Positions 14,087-22,399 of a stretch of 24,150 nucleotides of DNA are shown here, piece after piece; the first letter of the stretch is position 1; each line of letters starts with the position of its first letter. Source of the DNA: DATJLQ01 sp035509415 (GTDB taxonomy: Bacteria; Pseudomonadota; Alphaproteobacteria; JACZXZ01); the NCBI GenBank assembly GCA_035509415.1, contig DATJLQ010000058.1:1-24150 (forward strand), given 5' to 3'. The position numbers and the translations under genes were made by a program. Below the pieces are notes generated by a model. That model was not told the DNA's origin. It was given only the letters and a program-made list of their open reading frames with translations, and did not search any database.

Positions 14087-14886
14087 CCGCACTCGCAGTC
14101 GCAGAGACCAAACCCGGGCGTACCGTCATCGAAGCGATCGGCGTCTCGAAGCTTTTCGGGTCGAGCTCGGGCCCGGTTCAGGCGCTCGCCGATATTAGCT
14201 TTTCGGTCGGCAGCGGCGAATTCGTCACCGTCGTCGGGCCGAGCGGTTGCGGCAAGTCGACACTTCTCCAGATTCTGGCGGGCCTGGTGCCGGCGAGCTC
14301 GGGCACGATCGTGCTCGATGGGCAGACGATCGACGGGCCGCGGCCGGACAAGGTCGGTGTCGTGTTCCAGGACGCGTGGCTCTTGCCGTGGAAGACCGCG
14401 ATCGAGAACATCGAATTTCCACTGGCGTTGCGCGGCGTGCCCACGGCCGAGCGCCGCGCGCGGTCGCAAGCGCTGCTCGATCTCGTCGGCCTCGGGGATT
14501 CCGCGCGGCGCTATCCGCACGAGCTCTCCGGCGGGATGAAGCAGCGCGTCGCCATCGCGCGTGGCCTGGTGCAGGAGCCGTCGGTGCTCCTGATGGACGA
14601 GCCTTTCGCAGCCCTCGACGAGCAGACCCGGACGCGCATGGGCGCGGAATTGCTTCAGATCTGGGAGCGCAGCGGGCGCACCATCCTGTTCATCACCCAC
14701 GGACTTGCGGAGGCGATCTATCTCGCGGACGTCGTGCTGGTGATGGCGGCCAACCCCGGCCGCATCGTCGAGCGTATACCGGTGACCCTGCCGCGCCCGC
14801 GCACGATCGACATGATCGGCAGCGAGGCCTTCGGGCGCCTGCGGAACCACATTTGGCACCTCATTTCCGATCGCGGTCCGCTATGA
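14083..14886 (+). CDS. ABC transporter ATPase (SsuB/TauB type)
   Basis: 267 residues. Walker A GPSGCGKS (52-59), Q-loop in VVFQDAWLLPWKTAIENI, signature LSGGM (148-152), Walker B VLLMDE (168-173), H-loop His206 in FITHGLAEAIYLAD (THG instead of the commoner THD). The LLPW element is typical of the nitrate/sulfonate/taurine class. The ATG at 14083 overlaps the upstream permease stop, and its own stop overlaps the start of the second permease (ATGA at 14883-14886), so the three are translationally coupled. A longer in-frame extension would overlap the permease gene and is not conserved-looking. Confidence 0.94.
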   Translation: MTALAVAETKPGRTVIEAIGVSKLFGSSSGPVQALADISFSVGSGEFVTVVGPSGCGKSTLLQILAGLVPASSGTIVLDGQTIDGPRPDKVGVVFQDAWLLPWKTAIENIEFPLALRGVPTAERRARSQALLDLVGLGDSARRYPHELSGGMKQRVAIARGLVQEPSVLLMDEPFAALDEQTRTRMGAELLQIWERSGRTILFITHGLAEAIYLADVVLVMAANPGRIVERIPVTLPRPRTIDMIGSEAFGRLRNHIWHLISDRGPL

Positions 14887-15647
14887 CGCTTGCGCGGAAA
14901 ATCGCATGGCGACTCTTGGTGACGGCCCTTTGCCTCGGCGCGTGGGAAGGTGCTTATCGCCTTCACATGCTCAGCCCGATCATCTTCGGCTCGCCATCGC
15001 TGATCCTCAAGGCCGCAGCGACCGACGGCGTCACGTTCCTCGACGCGCTGCGGGTGACCCTATACGAGATCCTGGTCGCGATCTCGATCGCTTGGGTCGG
15101 CGGCACGGCCCTTGGCGTCGTTGCCGGGATGCTTCGTCCCCTGGACCGCATCGCGTCGCCGTTCTTCGGCGCGATGATCGCGATTCCCTTCGTCATCCTT
15201 TACCCGATCCTGATCGCATGGCTCGGAATCGGCCCGGAGTCCAAGATCGTATTCGGCGTCCTGCTGGGCATGTTCCCGATCGCCCTCAATACGATGATCG
15301 GCGTCCAGTCGATCGAGCGCGGTTACGCGTCCATGGCCATGGCGATGGGCGCAAGCCGGCTTCAGACCGTCACCTGGGTCATGGTACCGCTGGCCCTGCC
15401 CGCGGTAATCAGCGGTCTGCGCCTCGGAACGTCGCTTCTCATCGCCGGCGTGATCCTGACCGAGATGCTGGCGGCGACCGACGGGCTCGGATTCTGGATC
15501 AGCTACAATCGCTCGTTGTTCAACACCGGCCAGGTTTACCTCGGGATCCTGCTCGCGCTTGCGGTCGCCACATTGGCAAATCTGGCCCTCGGTCGACTCG
15601 AGCGTCGTTACGGCTCCTGGCGCGCGCGCCAGCAGGCGGCGTCGTGA
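14883..15647 (+). CDS. ABC transporter permease, second of two
   Basis: 254 residues. Membrane segments include IAWRLLVTALCLGAWEG, TLYEILVAISIAWVGGTALGVVAGM, FFGAMIAIPFVILYPILIAWLG and IVFGVLLGMFPIAL. The EAA loop is at AMAMGASRLQTVTWVMVPLALPAVISGLRLG. It starts within the ATGA overlap with the ATPase stop, without its own good Shine-Dalgarno. With the permease at 13310 it gives the importer two different channel subunits, the arrangement seen for example in some NMT1/thiamine-precursor-type systems; sulfonate importers generally use one permease twice (family knowledge). The next gene follows after 63 bp. Confidence 0.93.
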   Translation: MTLARKIAWRLLVTALCLGAWEGAYRLHMLSPIIFGSPSLILKAAATDGVTFLDALRVTLYEILVAISIAWVGGTALGVVAGMLRPLDRIASPFFGAMIAIPFVILYPILIAWLGIGPESKIVFGVLLGMFPIALNTMIGVQSIERGYASMAMAMGASRLQTVTWVMVPLALPAVISGLRLGTSLLIAGVILTEMLAATDGLGFWISYNRSLFNTGQVYLGILLALAVATLANLALGRLERRYGSWRARQQAAS

Positions 15648-15710
15648 GGCCAGCGGAATGAAGTCGCGAGTCCGAGTCCAGAGTACTGCCAGAAACGGGG
15701 AGGTCGTTGA

Positions 15711-16988
15711 ATGTCTTCGAGAAAAATCCTGAAGCCCGCCAGCGTCGCAACGCCCAACGATGCCTATTCGCCCGGCGTTCGTTACAAGAATTGGGTCTTC
15801 GTTTCCGGCGTCATGGCCACGGACTATAAGACCGGCCTTTATCCGGGCATCCAGGAGAACCCGGCCATTCCCCTCGCCGGCGAGGATGTCGGCATCCGCG
15901 AGACCGTCCACATCTTCAAGACCATCGAAGCCGTCCTCGCCGCCGGCGGAACCAGCCTGCCGAACGGCGTCCGCATAGACCAGTTCCCGGCCACGCGCGA
16001 GATCGTGGATCCCTATCACGTCGCGCGGCGGGAAATCATCAAGCCGCCGCGACCGGCCAGCACCTCGGTCCATATCGACGCGCTGCCGATCCCCGACGTT
16101 CACACGCAAGTCGAGCTGATCGCGATCGTGCCCGAGCCGGGCTTCGAGAAGGTCGGGATCAATACCGACAAGCTGCCTCAACCGCTCGGCGGCTATGCCC
16201 CCGCCGTGCGCGCGGGCGATTTCCTGTTTCTCGCGGGTCAGGTGCCGACCGACTGGAAGTCGGGCGTAGCCCCCGAGGCGCGCGTCGATCCCAATTTCTG
16301 GGAGGGCAGCCGGATCGACCGCGAAACGCGCCTCACGCTCAAGAACATGCAAATTCTGCTCGAGGAAGCGGGCTCCTCGATGGCAAATGTGGTGAAGGCG
16401 CAGGTCTACCTCACCGATATCAACGATCTTCCGCGCATGGAGCGCGTCTGGCGCGAGTTCTTCCCCAAGGATCCGCCGGTGCGCACGACGTATCCGATCC
16501 GCACGTTGGGTGTGACCGAAAGCCGGATCGAGATCAACTTCGTGGCCTTGCTGGACAAGGGCAAGACGAAGAAGGAAACGATCGCGACAAAAAGCGCGCG
16601 CGCGCCCCTCTTCCACGAGGCGCAGGCGATCCGCGCGGGCGATCTTTTGTTCCTCTCCGGCCTCATGGCGGCGGACCGGAACGGCTTGGTGGCGGCGGCG
16701 AGAAAGAACCCGCACGTCCCCTATGGATGCGATACGGCCGCGGCCCAGATGGCCGACATCATGGAGCAGGCCCAGTCGATCTGCCGCGCGGCCGGCACCG
16801 ATCTGAAAAACGCCGTGCGCATGCTCACGGTCCATACCGATCTCGGCGAAAGCTACGCCGCAGCCCAGGCCGCGGCGAAATGGTTCCCGGCCGGCGCACC
16901 GGCGACGACGACCTTCAAAGTTCACGCGCCGCTTCAGGTGCCGGGATGCACGATGATGGTCGACCTCTGGGTCGGCATGACGGAGTGA
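15711..16988 (+). CDS. Triple-domain RidA/YjgF fusion protein
   Basis: 425 residues, three times the normal RidA length. Domain 1 is about 1-141 (YSPGVRYKNWVFVSGVMATD ... VELIAIV), domain 2 about 152-282 (YAPAVRAGDFLFLAGQVPTD ... RIEINFVALLD), domain 3 about 291-425 (FHEAQAIRAGDLLFLSGLMAAD ... MMVDLWVGM). Only domain 2 keeps the substrate-binding Arg258 (PPVRTTYPIR) with Glu274; domain 1 has Ser117 there but keeps Glu135, and domain 3 has Thr399 and Met416. RidA enzymes are homotrimers with active sites at subunit interfaces, so one chain could fold as a pseudo-trimer with one canonical site. The start ATG has GGGGAGG upstream. It lies between the importer and the Rieske subunits, so it probably acts on an enamine/imine intermediate. 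The assembly model is inference. Confidence 0.9.
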   Translation: MSSRKILKPASVATPNDAYSPGVRYKNWVFVSGVMATDYKTGLYPGIQENPAIPLAGEDVGIRETVHIFKTIEAVLAAGGTSLPNGVRIDQFPATREIVDPYHVARREIIKPPRPASTSVHIDALPIPDVHTQVELIAIVPEPGFEKVGINTDKLPQPLGGYAPAVRAGDFLFLAGQVPTDWKSGVAPEARVDPNFWEGSRIDRETRLTLKNMQILLEEAGSSMANVVKAQVYLTDINDLPRMERVWREFFPKDPPVRTTYPIRTLGVTESRIEINFVALLDKGKTKKETIATKSARAPLFHEAQAIRAGDLLFLSGLMAADRNGLVAAARKNPHVPYGCDTAAAQMADIMEQAQSICRAAGTDLKNAVRMLTVHTDLGESYAAAQAAAKWFPAGAPATTTFKVHAPLQVPGCTMMVDLWVGMTE

Positions 16989-16993
16989 CGAAC

Positions 16994-18325
16994 ATGGAGC
17001 GGCCGCAAGCGGCGGAGATCCGGGGCCTGGTCGAGCCGAACCGCGTTCATGCGCGGGTCTACGCCGACCCCACCATCTTCGAGCTCGAGATGGAGCGTCT
17101 GTTCGAGCGCAATTGGTTGTACGCGGCCCACGAGAGCGAGTTGCGCGAGCCCGGCGACTACATCCGGACCCAGATCGGGCGACGCGACATCATCGTCGCG
17201 CGCTCGGAGGACGGCGGCCTTGCGGCGTTCCACAATCGCTGCGCTCATCGCGGCGCCATGGTCACCGCGGCCGCCTGCGGCCACGTGAAGAATTTCGTGT
17301 GCCCCTATCACGGTTGGAGCTACGACAGCGCCGGGAAGTTGACGGGCGTCCCGCTGCGCAAGAGCTATCCGCACGGCTTCGTCGAGGAGCCCGGCCGCGA
17401 CCTCGAGCCGGTCGCCCGCATCGCGAGCTATCGGGGCTTCGTCTTCGTGAGCCTGTCGCCCATTGCGATCGAGCTCGAGGAGTACTTGGCGCCGGTCAAG
17501 GATACGCTCGACAATCTAATCGAGCGCGCGCCCGCCGCCGAGCTGGTCAAGGACGGTGTCGAGATGCGCCAGGTCTATCGCGGCAACTGGAAGCTCCACA
17601 TCGAGAATACCTTCGATAACATCCATACCTATTTCGTGCATGAATCGTCGTGGGACACGCTGCGCGGCTGGGAGGACGACACCAAGATCCGGAACAAGCC
17701 GGATCAGCTGGTGCAGATGATCAAGGCGAACGGTTGGCCTCTGCGCGATTGGGAGAAGAGCCAAATCCGCGCGTTCGACCATGGCCATGCCATCAACGGC
17801 GCCTATTTCACCGGCACCAAGATCGCGATCGACCGTCCCGAGCCCTGGTTTGCCGCCTACCGGCAGGCGCTCCAGCGGCGCAACGGCGCCGAGCGCGCGG
17901 AAGGCATCCTCTCCCTCGATCGCTTCAATACGCTGATCTATCCCAATCTCGTGGTCAACGTCCGCTACCAATATATCCGGGTCTTCCAGCCGATCGCCGT
18001 CGACAGCACGCTGGTGCGCGCCTTCTGCTTTCGGCTCAAAGGCGCGCCCGACGAGATGTACCACGTCGCGGTACGTTTTCTTACGGCGCTCAGCTCGCCG
18101 GCATCGATGGTTTCTCAGGACGACCACGAAATATTCAATCGAATCCAGCGCGCGCTCTCGGGCGACGGGCATGGCGGCCATCGTGACAGCTGGATCGACC
18201 TGTCGCGCGGCTACGGCATGGAGCATCGGCTCAATGACGGGAGCGTCGACGGCATGTCGGGCGTGAGCGAGCTCGCGTTGCGCAACCAGTTTGCCGCCTG
18301 GCTCGAACACATGACCGCCGAGTGA
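16994..18325 (+). CDS. Rieske aromatic-ring-hydroxylating dioxygenase, alpha subunit
   Basis: 443 residues, normal for alpha subunits. The Rieske [2Fe-2S] site is CAH (Cys83, His85) and CPYHGW (Cys103, His106). The catalytic domain shows NWKLHIENTFDNIHTYFVH, with bridging Asp208 and iron ligands His211 and His216; the third ligand is an aspartate in SQDDHEIFNRIQ (Asp376 or Asp377). The enzyme should insert O2 into an aromatic ring at the cytoplasmic face using electrons from a reductase and possibly a ferredoxin, neither of which is encoded in this window. The ATG at 16994 lies five bases after the triple-RidA stop. The beta subunit follows, which places it among the alpha-beta (benzoate/biphenyl-type) rather than alpha-only enzymes. 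The substrate is not deducible. Confidence 0.95.
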   Translation: MERPQAAEIRGLVEPNRVHARVYADPTIFELEMERLFERNWLYAAHESELREPGDYIRTQIGRRDIIVARSEDGGLAAFHNRCAHRGAMVTAAACGHVKNFVCPYHGWSYDSAGKLTGVPLRKSYPHGFVEEPGRDLEPVARIASYRGFVFVSLSPIAIELEEYLAPVKDTLDNLIERAPAAELVKDGVEMRQVYRGNWKLHIENTFDNIHTYFVHESSWDTLRGWEDDTKIRNKPDQLVQMIKANGWPLRDWEKSQIRAFDHGHAINGAYFTGTKIAIDRPEPWFAAYRQALQRRNGAERAEGILSLDRFNTLIYPNLVVNVRYQYIRVFQPIAVDSTLVRAFCFRLKGAPDEMYHVAVRFLTALSSPASMVSQDDHEIFNRIQRALSGDGHGGHRDSWIDLSRGYGMEHRLNDGSVDGMSGVSELALRNQFAAWLEHMTAE

Positions 18326-18354
18326 AGCGAGGCGTACGATGTACGGACACGATC

Positions 18355-18873
18355 ATGCCTGAGAGCAACGTCAAAAGCGCCGACGCGACCGCCATACCGG
18401 CGGCGTTGGTGCGCGAAATCGAGGACTTCGTCGCGGACGAGGCGCATCTCCTCGACCAGGGTCGGTTCGAGCCGTGGCTCGCGCTGTTCGCCGAGGATGG
18501 CATGTATTGGATGCCATCGCGCCCCGGACAGACCGATCCCCTCGGCGTTCCCTCGATCTTCTACGAGGACAAGGAGGTGCTCGCGATCCGCCTCCGTCGG
18601 GTTGCCCACCCCGCCAACCTGGCCCAGGCGCCGCTCGGGCGAACCAGCCATCTGCTCGGCCGCATCCGGATCGAAAACGCCGAGAACGGCCTTCTTTGCG
18701 CCCACGCGCCGATGCATGTCGTCGAATACCGCGACGGCGACGGCCAACGCGTTTTCGGCGGGACTTGCACCTACCATTTGCGTCGCGAGAATGGGCAACT
18801 CAAGATCGTGTTGAAGCGCGTCGATATCGTCAACTGCGACGCTCCCCATTCGTTCATCACGATCCCCTTCTGA
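18355..18873 (+). CDS. Rieske ring-hydroxylating dioxygenase, beta subunit
   Basis: 172 residues, the usual beta length, with the SnoaL-like cone fold pattern: helix ALVREIEDFVADEAHLLDQGRFEPWLALFAEDGMYWMP, the IFYEDKEVLAIRLRR segment, and C-terminal strands ending DIVNCDAPHSFITIPF. Beta subunits are structural and can influence substrate choice. Two starts compete: the ATG at 18355 used here, or GTG at 18322 overlapping the alpha stop (GTGA), which would add eleven residues. Neither has a strong ribosome site, and the GTGA overlap hints at coupling, so the start is the weak point of this entry. Confidence 0.93.
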   Translation: MPESNVKSADATAIPAALVREIEDFVADEAHLLDQGRFEPWLALFAEDGMYWMPSRPGQTDPLGVPSIFYEDKEVLAIRLRRVAHPANLAQAPLGRTSHLLGRIRIENAENGLLCAHAPMHVVEYRDGDGQRVFGGTCTYHLRRENGQLKIVLKRVDIVNCDAPHSFITIPF

Positions 18874-18928
18874 GATCGAAGGGTCCGTGCATTCGCCGTC
18901 GAGGGACCGTTCAACCGTGGAGCGAACC

Positions 18929-19348
18929 ATGCAAGGCAAACTGAGACACATCGCCCTTTCCGTTCCCGACATCGAGGTCGCCGCGCAGTTCTACGAGAAG
19001 ACGTTCGGCTTCAAGCGCATGAAGAAGGTGAAGACCGAGAAATACGGTCACGCCATCGGACTGAGCGACGGCGTCGTCAATCTCACGCTGCTGTACTTTC
19101 CGACCGACGAATCGGCCGGAGACGAGCGCGGCAAGGATTATATCGGCATCCATCACATCGGCTTCATCGTCGACGACATCGAAGCCGCGAGCAAGGAAGT
19201 GCTCAAGAACGGCGGCCGCCTCCAGAACGCGAAGGATGCGAACGACAAGGACAAGCATCGTCAAGAGGGGTTCGAACTCAAATGCCGCGATCCGAACGGC
19301 GTCGTTTTCGACGTTTCCCATAACTGGATCGGTACCAAGCACGACTAA
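18929..19348 (+). CDS. VOC (glyoxalase/dioxygenase-fold) family protein
   Basis: 139 residues, two beta-alpha-beta-beta-beta modules: LRHIALSVPDIEVAAQFYEKTFGFKR and IHHIGFIVDDIEAASKEVLKNGG. Probable metal ligands are His7, His75/His76 and an acid near the C-terminus (FELKCRDPNGVVFDVSH, Asp128 where many relatives have Glu). Members include glyoxalase I, extradiol dioxygenases and isomerases, so the reaction is open. A single-domain extradiol-type or lyase/isomerase role on the oxygenated substrate fits the context. The ATG at 18929 has GGAG seven bases upstream, which decides it over a start 42 bases earlier. It lies between the Rieske beta subunit and the enolase-superfamily gene. Confidence 0.9.
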   Translation: MQGKLRHIALSVPDIEVAAQFYEKTFGFKRMKKVKTEKYGHAIGLSDGVVNLTLLYFPTDESAGDERGKDYIGIHHIGFIVDDIEAASKEVLKNGGRLQNAKDANDKDKHRQEGFELKCRDPNGVVFDVSHNWIGTKHD

Positions 19349-19362
19349 GGCGTCGCACCGCG

Positions 19363-20532
19363 ATGCGCATCGTCGACATTCGCCAGCGCACGTTGCCTTT
19401 GGCCTCGGCGCTGAGCAACTCCGCAATCTCGTTCCGCGCGATGACGGCGAGCGCCGTGGCCGTCGTGACCGACCGCGTCGTCGGCGGGAAACCGGTCGTG
19501 GGCTTCGCCTTCGATTCGCCGGGGCGCTACGGCCATGGCGCCCTCGCGCTCGAGCGCTTCGCGCCGCGGCTGCTCGAAGCCGAGCCGGATGCGATCCTCG
19601 ATGAGAGCGGGGACAATTTCGATCCCGTCAAGGTCTGGGCTGCGCTTATGTCCGACGAGAAGCCGGGCGGCCATGGCGAGCGCGCCGGTGCGGTGGGCCT
19701 CATCGACTCGGCGATTTGGGACATCGTCGCAAAGCTCGAGGAAAAGCCGCTCTGGCGCCTGCTTGCCGAGCGCTTCGGCCGGGGTGCCGATCGAACGCCG
19801 CGCCGCGTCCCGAGCTACGCGACCGGCGGCTATTATCGCGACGGCGACGACGTGCCGGCCCTGCAATCCGAGCTCCGCGCGGGACTGGCGCATGGCTATA
19901 CGCACTTCAAGATCAAGGCGGGCAGTGCCCCCCTCGAGCGCGACCGGCGCCGGATCGAGGCCGCCTTGTCGATCGTCGGCGGCGGCGGTCGGCTCGCGGT
20001 CGATCTCAACGGCACCTTCGATCGCGGGCGCGCCACGGCCTTCCTCGACATGGTCGAACCCTACGGGCTGCGCTGGGTCGAGGAAGTGGGCGATCCGCTC
20101 GATTTCGAGCTGCAGGCCGAGCTTTGCCGGCGTTACGCGCGCCCGTTCGCGCTCGGTGAGAACATCTTCTCCCGCGCCGATGCCGCCAATCTCGTTCGTT
20201 ACGGCGGCTTGCGGCCGACTCGAGACATTTTGCAATTCGACGTCGCCCTTTCCTACGGCTTGGTCGAATATCTTCGGATCCTCGCACTGCTCGACGAAAG
20301 CGGCTGGCCGCGCGAAAACATCTTTCCCCATGCCGGGCATCTGCTCGCGCTTCACGTGGTGGGCGGGCTCGGGCTCGGCGGCCACGAGGCCGCGATCGAC
20401 GCGATGAGCTTCTTCGGCGGCTATCCAAGCGGCAGCGCGCTCGAGCAAGGGACGGTCGATCTTCCCGAGCATCCCGGCGTTGGCTTCGAAGCCCATCCCA
20501 AGCTTTACGGGGCGTTGAGGCCGCTCGTATGA
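19363..20532 (+). CDS. Enolase-superfamily enzyme, D-tartrate dehydratase-like
   Basis: 389 residues. Metal ligands are Asp214 (AVDLNG), Glu240 (WVEEVGDP) and Glu266 (LGENIFS). Acid/base residues are Lys185 in HFKIKAG and His323 in FPHAGH. The EKPGGHGER segment (99-107) matches the 20s-loop lysine region I recall in Bradyrhizobium D-tartrate dehydratase, as do GYY-containing and QFDVALSYGL stretches and the total length. All catalytic residues of that enzyme have a counterpart, so an acid-sugar or hydroxy-acid dehydration is likely. In this operon the true substrate may instead be a hydroxylated ring-fission or cis-diol acid. The ribosome site before ATG 19363 is weak. It follows the VOC gene by 14 bp. 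Confidence 0.9.
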   Translation: MRIVDIRQRTLPLASALSNSAISFRAMTASAVAVVTDRVVGGKPVVGFAFDSPGRYGHGALALERFAPRLLEAEPDAILDESGDNFDPVKVWAALMSDEKPGGHGERAGAVGLIDSAIWDIVAKLEEKPLWRLLAERFGRGADRTPRRVPSYATGGYYRDGDDVPALQSELRAGLAHGYTHFKIKAGSAPLERDRRRIEAALSIVGGGGRLAVDLNGTFDRGRATAFLDMVEPYGLRWVEEVGDPLDFELQAELCRRYARPFALGENIFSRADAANLVRYGGLRPTRDILQFDVALSYGLVEYLRILALLDESGWPRENIFPHAGHLLALHVVGGLGLGGHEAAIDAMSFFGGYPSGSALEQGTVDLPEHPGVGFEAHPKLYGALRPLV

Positions 20533-20580
20533 GTCCGCCGCTGGATCGAGGTTGAATCATGACAACGGGGTACTTTCGTC

Positions 20581-21468
20581 ATGTCGTTCGATAACCTGCC
20601 CGACCTCGGCCCGGCCTTCACGCCCGCGGGCGAAGCCTATTCGCTTTGGGCAATCGAGGAATCGAAGAAGGCCGCCGCGCGGGTCCGGGTCGAATTCGAC
20701 ATTCCCTTCGGCGGCGACGAGTTCCAGAAGCTCGATCTCTGGCTGCCGCGCGAGCGGAGCGCGAAACCGCTGCCGGTCCTGATCTACGTTCATGGCGGCG
20801 GCTGGACACGCGGCTACAAGGAGTGGAACGGCTTCATGATGGAGCGGCTCGCCCGGATTCCTGCGATCCTGGTATCTCCCAATCATCGCCTGGCGCCCCG
20901 CGTCCGCTATCCGGGACCGCTCGACGACGTGATCGCGGCCGTCGCTTGGGTGCGCCGCCATATCGGCGCATATGGCGGCGACGTCGGACGGATTTCGCTC
21001 GGCGGCCATTCCTCGGGCGGACACCTCGCCGCGCTTGCGGCCCTGCGCTCAGACCGGCTCGAGGCCGCCGGCGTACCGGCCGACTTCATCAAGGCGTGCT
21101 TTCCCCTGAGCGCACCCCTCGACCTGCGGCTCGACCGTTGCGCGCCCGGCAGCATGCGGGAGAAGCTCATCAAGGCGTTCCTCGAGCGCGACGACCAAGA
21201 CCGCGAGGCGAGCGCGCAGGAACATTGCATGCGCGCCACGACGCCCATGCTGCTCGCCTGGGGCTCGGAGGATCTGCCCGAAGTTCAGGCGCACGGCCGA
21301 TCGATGGTGGCGGCGATGGAGGGGAACCGAAACGCCGTCTTCGAGCATCGCATCCTCGCGGGCGGCACGCACACGGGAACGCATAAGCGGTTTCTGGAAC
21401 CGAATGACCCCTATGTCGAGACGCTGTGCGCGTGGCTGGCGGCGCCGCCGCGGACGGCAATGTCATGA
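20581..21468 (+). CDS. Alpha/beta hydrolase (HSL/arylformamidase-like esterase)
   Basis: 295 residues. The oxyanion motif HGGGW is at 71-75, the nucleophile elbow GHSSGG gives Ser144, the acid is probably Asp231 (WGSEDLPEV), and the base is His264 or His268 in GGTHTGTHKRF. The fold and motif set resemble kynurenine formamidase and the hormone-sensitive-lipase group, which hydrolyse esters or N-formyl amides. A hydrolytic ring-opening or deacylation step in the pathway is a reasonable inference. No signal peptide. The ribosome site before ATG 20581 is only GGGG at long spacing. It lies 48 bp after the enolase-superfamily gene. Confidence 0.9.
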   Translation: MSFDNLPDLGPAFTPAGEAYSLWAIEESKKAAARVRVEFDIPFGGDEFQKLDLWLPRERSAKPLPVLIYVHGGGWTRGYKEWNGFMMERLARIPAILVSPNHRLAPRVRYPGPLDDVIAAVAWVRRHIGAYGGDVGRISLGGHSSGGHLAALAALRSDRLEAAGVPADFIKACFPLSAPLDLRLDRCAPGSMREKLIKAFLERDDQDREASAQEHCMRATTPMLLAWGSEDLPEVQAHGRSMVAAMEGNRNAVFEHRILAGGTHTGTHKRFLEPNDPYVETLCAWLAAPPRTAMS

Positions 21469-21508
21469 CCGGCGTGGCGCCGACACGGCGGTCGCCTAGT
21501 CGGTCGAC

Positions 21509-21531
21509 ATGCCGGTCGCGCGACCGGGCAT
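21509..21531. promoter_or_regulatory. Palindrome upstream of the TetR gene
   Basis: A perfect 16-bp palindrome CCGGTCGCGCGACCGG (21512-21527) is extended on both sides by ATG.../...GCAT with one bulged base. It lies about 105 bp before the regulator start, in the 166-bp gap after the hydrolase gene. It could be the TetR protein's own operator or a hairpin that partly terminates the upstream transcript; no T-run follows. Confidence 0.5.
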
Positions 21532-21634
21532 CCCTGCGGCGCGCGATCCTTCGGGCTTTGCTTTCGGCCGAGGTCGGTGTCTTGGATTGCGTCTCGAACG
21601 GTCGCGGCGAATTTTCGAGACTGACGGTCGTGCA

Positions 21635-22399
21635 ATGAAAAAGAGCGGACGCATGAAATCCCCCAAGAGGCCGATTGCGACGAGACCCGAGCCGTTCGTC
21701 GTCGATACTCTCCGGAATGCCCGTCGGCAGATCGGGCGCAAGCGTTTGACACCGGACGAGCGCGAGCGTCGCATCGCTCAGGAGGCGGTACGATTCTTCG
21801 CCGAACGCGGGTTCGAAGGTCAGACGCGCGAGCTCGCAAAGCGCATCGGCATCACCCAACCCCTGCTATACCGCTACTTTCCGAGCAAGGAGGCGCTGAT
21901 CGAGCGCGTCTACCAAGAGGTCTTCGTCGGCCGCTGGAATCCCCATTGGGAGGAATGGCTGGACGACCGTTCACGGCCGTTGGAGGAACGCTTGGTGCGC
22001 TTCTATCAAGATTATGCGCGGACGATTCTGGGCTACGAATGGGTGCGTCTCTTCATGTTTTCCGGGCTGCGCGGGCTCGACATCAATTCGCGCTATGTCA
22101 GGCTTCTGCGCGACCGGGTCTTCTCCCGCGTGATCGCGGAAATCAGATTCTCTTATGGCCGCCCGCCGCTCGTCGAGGTGCCGATGACCGAGGCCGAAAT
22201 GGAGACCGTTTGGGGATTGCATGCCGCGATCTTTTATCTCGGCGTGCGCCGTTGGATCTACGGTTTGCCGATCCCCGCCGACCTCAATCGCACGATCGCC
22301 GAGAAGGTGGCGGTTCTGCTCGAGGGGGCGCTTGCGGTTTTTCCCGCTGCCCGCAAGACCGGGGCGACGCTGCCGCGTCGCAAGCATGCGCGCGCGTGA
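21635..22399 (+). CDS. TetR-family transcriptional regulator
   Basis: 254 residues. An unusually long basic N-terminus (about 40 residues, KKSGRMKSPKRP, then RQIGRKRLTPDER) precedes the TetR domain. The HTH spans about 65-84 (TRELAKRIGITQPLLYRYF followed by PSKEALIERVY). The rest is the helical ligand-binding domain. The start may be ATG 21635 or ATG 21653; neither has a strong ribosome site, and the second would trim six basic residues. The gene is preceded by a palindrome at 21509-21531. Its stop overlaps the monooxygenase start as TGATG (22397-22401), so the two are co-translated. It probably represses the monooxygenase and perhaps the whole operon, with an aromatic ligand as inducer (inference). 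Confidence 0.92.
   Translation: MKKSGRMKSPKRPIATRPEPFVVDTLRNARRQIGRKRLTPDERERRIAQEAVRFFAERGFEGQTRELAKRIGITQPLLYRYFPSKEALIERVYQEVFVGRWNPHWEEWLDDRSRPLEERLVRFYQDYARTILGYEWVRLFMFSGLRGLDINSRYVRLLRDRVFSRVIAEIRFSYGRPPLVEVPMTEAEMETVWGLHAAIFYLGVRRWIYGLPIPADLNRTIAEKVAVLLEGALAVFPAARKTGATLPRRKHARA

Noticed and set aside
15060..16925. 621-codon minus-strand open frame opposite the second permease and tri-RidA genes
   Set aside because: It crosses two well-supported genes and shows no domain; a by-product of high GC.
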